DNA of 8,315 nucleotides from Rhizobiaceae bacterium. GTDB lineage: Bacteria > Pseudomonadota > Alphaproteobacteria > Rhizobiales > Rhizobiaceae. Positions 6,533 through 8,315 of this stretch are shown in pieces. Below the pieces are notes generated by a model. That model saw only the letters and a list, made by a program, of their open reading frames with translations, had not been told where the DNA came from and made no database searches. The position numbers and the translations under genes are program-made. The stretch is from contig SCRB01001037.1 of assembly GCA_004299545.1 (NCBI GenBank), positions 1-8,315 of the forward strand, read 5' to 3'. The stretch's first letter is position 1; each line of letters opens with the position of its first letter.

Positions 6533-8035
6533 TCAGATCGTGCCGGGATAATTCGGGCTTTCGCGCGTGATGGTGACGTCATGCGTGTGGCTTTCCCTTA
6601 AGCCCGCGCCCGAGATGCGGACAAAGCGGGCACGCTCGCGAAACGCCGCCAGATCAGGTGCGCCGACATAGCCCATGGCGGCTTTCAGGCCACCCGCAAG
6701 CTGATGCAGGACGCCGGCCACCGGCCCCTTGTAAGGCACCTGCCCTTCTATCCCCTCCGGAACGAGCTTCAGCGTATCCCTGACCTCGGCCTGAAAATAG
6801 CGGTCCGCCGAACCGCGCGCCATCGCGCCCACCGAGCCCATGCCCCTGTAGGCCTTGAAGGAGCGCCCCTGATGCAGATAGACCTCGCCCGGGCTTTCGT
6901 CGGTGCCGGCAAGCAACGACCCGATCATCGCGGCGGCGGCACCGGCGGCGAGCGCTTTCGCAAGGTCGCCGGAATATTTGATGCCGCCGTCGGCGATGAC
7001 GGTGACGCCGGCCTTGTCGGCGGCTTCGGCGGCGGCCATGACGGCCGACAGTTGCGGCACGCCGACGCCGGCGACGATGCGCGTGGTGCAGATGGAGCCC
7101 GGTCCGATGCCGATCTTGATGCAATCCGCGCCTGCATCGATCAGCGCCTCCGTCCCCTCAGCGGTCGCGACATTGCCGGCGATGATGCGCACGGAATTGG
7201 ACAGTTTCTTCGCCCGCGCCACCGCATCCAGCACGCGTTGCGAATGGCCGTGCGCGGTATCGATCACGAGGAGATCGACACCGGCATCGATCAGCCTCTC
7301 GGCGCGCTCGAACCCATCCTCGCCAACGGTTGTGGCGGCCGCGACGCGCAACCGTCCCTGCGCATCCTTTGTCGCATTGGGGTTCAACTGCGATTTCTCG
7401 ATATCCTTGACCGTTATCAGCCCGACGCAATTGCCCTTGCCATCCACCACCACAAGCTTTTCGATGCGGTGCTTGTGAAGCAGGCGCTTGGCTTCGTCAT
7501 GGTCGACGTTCTCCTTGACGGTGATAAGGTTCTCACGCGTCATCAGTTCGTAGACCTTCTGATCCGGGTCGGAGGCGAAGCGCACATCGCGATTGGTCAG
7601 GATGCCGACCAGACGACCGCTCTTGTGCCCGCCTGCGCCACCGTTCTCGATCACCGGAATGCCGGAAATGCCATGCAGCCGCATCAGCGCGAGCGCATCG
7701 GCCAGCGTCGCATCCGGGCCGATCGTCACCGGATTCACCACCATGCCCGATTCGAACTTCTTCACCTGGCGGACCTGCTCGGCCTGCTCGGCGGGCGTGA
7801 AATTGCGGTGGATGACGCCGATCGCGCCCGCTTGCGCCATGGCGATGGCGAGGCGCGCCTCCGTCACCGTGTCCATGGCGGCCGAAAGGATCGGAACGTT
7901 GAGATCGATGTCCCCCGCGATACGGGTCCGGATGTCGGTCTGGCCCGGCATGACCTCGGAGTGGCCTGGCTGCAACAGCACATCATCGAAGGTGAGCGCC
8001 TCTGCACCGGTAGCGGATTCGATGATGCGTGCCAT
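6533..8035 (-). CDS. guaB: Inosine-5'-monophosphate dehydrogenase
   Basis: Cytosolic tetrameric enzyme that oxidises IMP to XMP with NAD+, the committed and rate-limiting step towards GMP. The 500 residues are close to bacterial family length. The (beta/alpha)8 barrel begins with [10 protein letters not shown] (14-23). Two CBS domains are inserted at about 100-215 and usually bind regulatory purine nucleotides. The catalytic loop GPGSICTT (311-318) carries C316, which forms the covalent intermediate. The IMP phosphate site includes [10 protein letters not shown] (348-357), and the flap holds YRGMGS (396-401) and DRY (411-413), the Arg and Tyr that activate water. ATG 8035 is preceded by GAGGGA at suitable spacing, and the N-terminus is standard. 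First gene of the visible minus-strand series that ends with guaA, the next enzyme of the pathway. No truncation or unusual residues seen. Confidence 0.98.
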   Translation of the reverse strand: MARIIESATGAEALTFDDVLLQPGHSEVMPGQTDIRTRIAGDIDLNVPILSAAMDTVTEARLAIAMAQAGAIGVIHRNFTPAEQAEQVRQVKKFESGMVVNPVTIGPDATLADALALMRLHGISGIPVIENGGAGGHKSGRLVGILTNRDVRFASDPDQKVYELMTRENLITVKENVDHDEAKRLLHKHRIEKLVVVDGKGNCVGLITVKDIEKSQLNPNATKDAQGRLRVAAATTVGEDGFERAERLIDAGVDLLVIDTAHGHSQRVLDAVARAKKLSNSVRIIAGNVATAEGTEALIDAGADCIKIGIGPGSICTTRIVAGVGVPQLSAVMAAAEAADKAGVTVIADGGIKYSGDLAKALAAGAAAAMIGSLLAGTDESPGEVYLHQGRSFKAYRGMGSVGAMARGSADRYFQAEVRDTLKLVPEGIEGQVPYKGPVAGVLHQLAGGLKAAMGYVGAPDLAAFRERARFVRISGAGLRESHTHDVTITRESPNYPGTI

Positions 8036-8315
8036 TGTCGTTCCCTCGGGCCGTCGTTGCGATTAAATACAACCGGCGCGGCTCCGGTTCACGGACCGCA
8101 CCTGATCGTCTGTTTCCTTTCAGGATGGCACCGGCTGGTAACACGAGCGGGGGCCATTGGAAAGACGAAGGTCGCGCCCAGATCGCAATTGCCCGCAATT
8201 GTTCGCTGCAACTATTCCATCCGGGGAGGAAAGGCTTTAAACGGGGCGCCCGGCGAATTGTCGCGAACAGGAAGACGTTCATCCCACGCGTTTATGCCAT
8301 TGCGGCCGGCGGTTT
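8036..8315. promoter_or_regulatory. guaB: guaB upstream region with a leader hairpin and paired CAATTG sites
   Basis: No supported gene in these 280 bases. Read towards guaB: two CAATTG palindromes at 8196-8201 and 8186-8191 lie exactly 10 bases apart, one helical turn. A 6-bp GC-rich inverted repeat (AACCGG at 8071-8076, CCGGTT at 8084-8089) stands about 35 bases before the start codon and is followed on the minus strand by GTATTTAAT. GAGGGA is the ribosome binding site. I could not find a convincing -35/-10 pair, and no known purine riboswitch class is recognised. A 33-codon minus-strand frame open from the right edge to a TAG at 8212-8214 may be the tail of an upstream gene. Confidence 0.4.

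Noticed and set aside
7983..8282. 99-codon minus-strand frame across the guaB leader and start
   Set aside because: It overlaps the guaB coding start in another frame and shows no family resemblance.
8125..8315. Plus-strand frame from ATG 8125 open to the right edge
   Set aside because: No recognisable sequence, no proper ribosome binding site (the AGG abuts the ATG) and mixed codon use. It could only be judged with sequence beyond the edge.

Overview
The window looks like the chromosome of a high-GC alphaproteobacterium, most likely of the order Hyphomicrobiales (Rhizobium/Brucella/Mesorhizobium-like relatives). The basis is the character of the encoded proteins (GuaA, GuaB, the RsmB-type methyltransferase with its typical N-terminus, a MAPEG protein) and strong G/C at third codon positions. 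This is an inference; no genus can be fixed from the window alone. Every gene called lies on the minus strand, so transcription runs from right to left.

Right to left: a 280-base leader and intergenic region (8036-8315); guaB, IMP dehydrogenase (6533-8035); a small MAPEG-family membrane protein (6074-6493); an RsmB-type rRNA m5C methyltransferase (4704-5993); and a possible 49-residue small protein that overlaps the methyltransferase stop by ATGA (4558-4707), with a perfect 10-bp hairpin at its stop codon. A second tightly coupled group follows: a PaaI-like hotdog thioesterase (3953-4411), an MTA/SAH nucleosidase-like protein starting at GTG (3288-3956), and a GNAT acetyltransferase (2797-3291), joined by 4-base GTGA and ATGA overlaps. 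Then comes guaA, GMP synthase (1157-2731). GuaB and GuaA catalyse consecutive steps from IMP to GMP. The nucleosidase releases adenine from methyl-transfer and polyamine by-products, so the run mixes purine synthesis, possible purine salvage and a SAM-dependent RNA methyltransferase.

The left end (1 to about 1156) is foreign in character. A P4-type tyrosine recombinase (DUF4102 arm domain) starts at 937 and runs off the left edge, reading away from guaA. The 3' end of guaA is an established integration hotspot for genomic islands, so the window most likely contains one junction of an integrated island, with the attachment core in or beside the last codons of guaA. The 219 bases between guaA and the integrase carry four copies of a TACCAACA motif in direct and inverted orientation, plus a separate GGGGTGA direct repeat. 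These are good candidates for arm-type integrase sites or operators. The rest of the island, and the second attachment site, would lie to the left and cannot be seen.

No tRNA, rRNA, CRISPR array or insertion sequence was seen. The core genes look intact and ordinary. The parts worth checking are the island junction with its repeats, the unlisted small ORF with its hairpin, and the coupled three-gene cassette.
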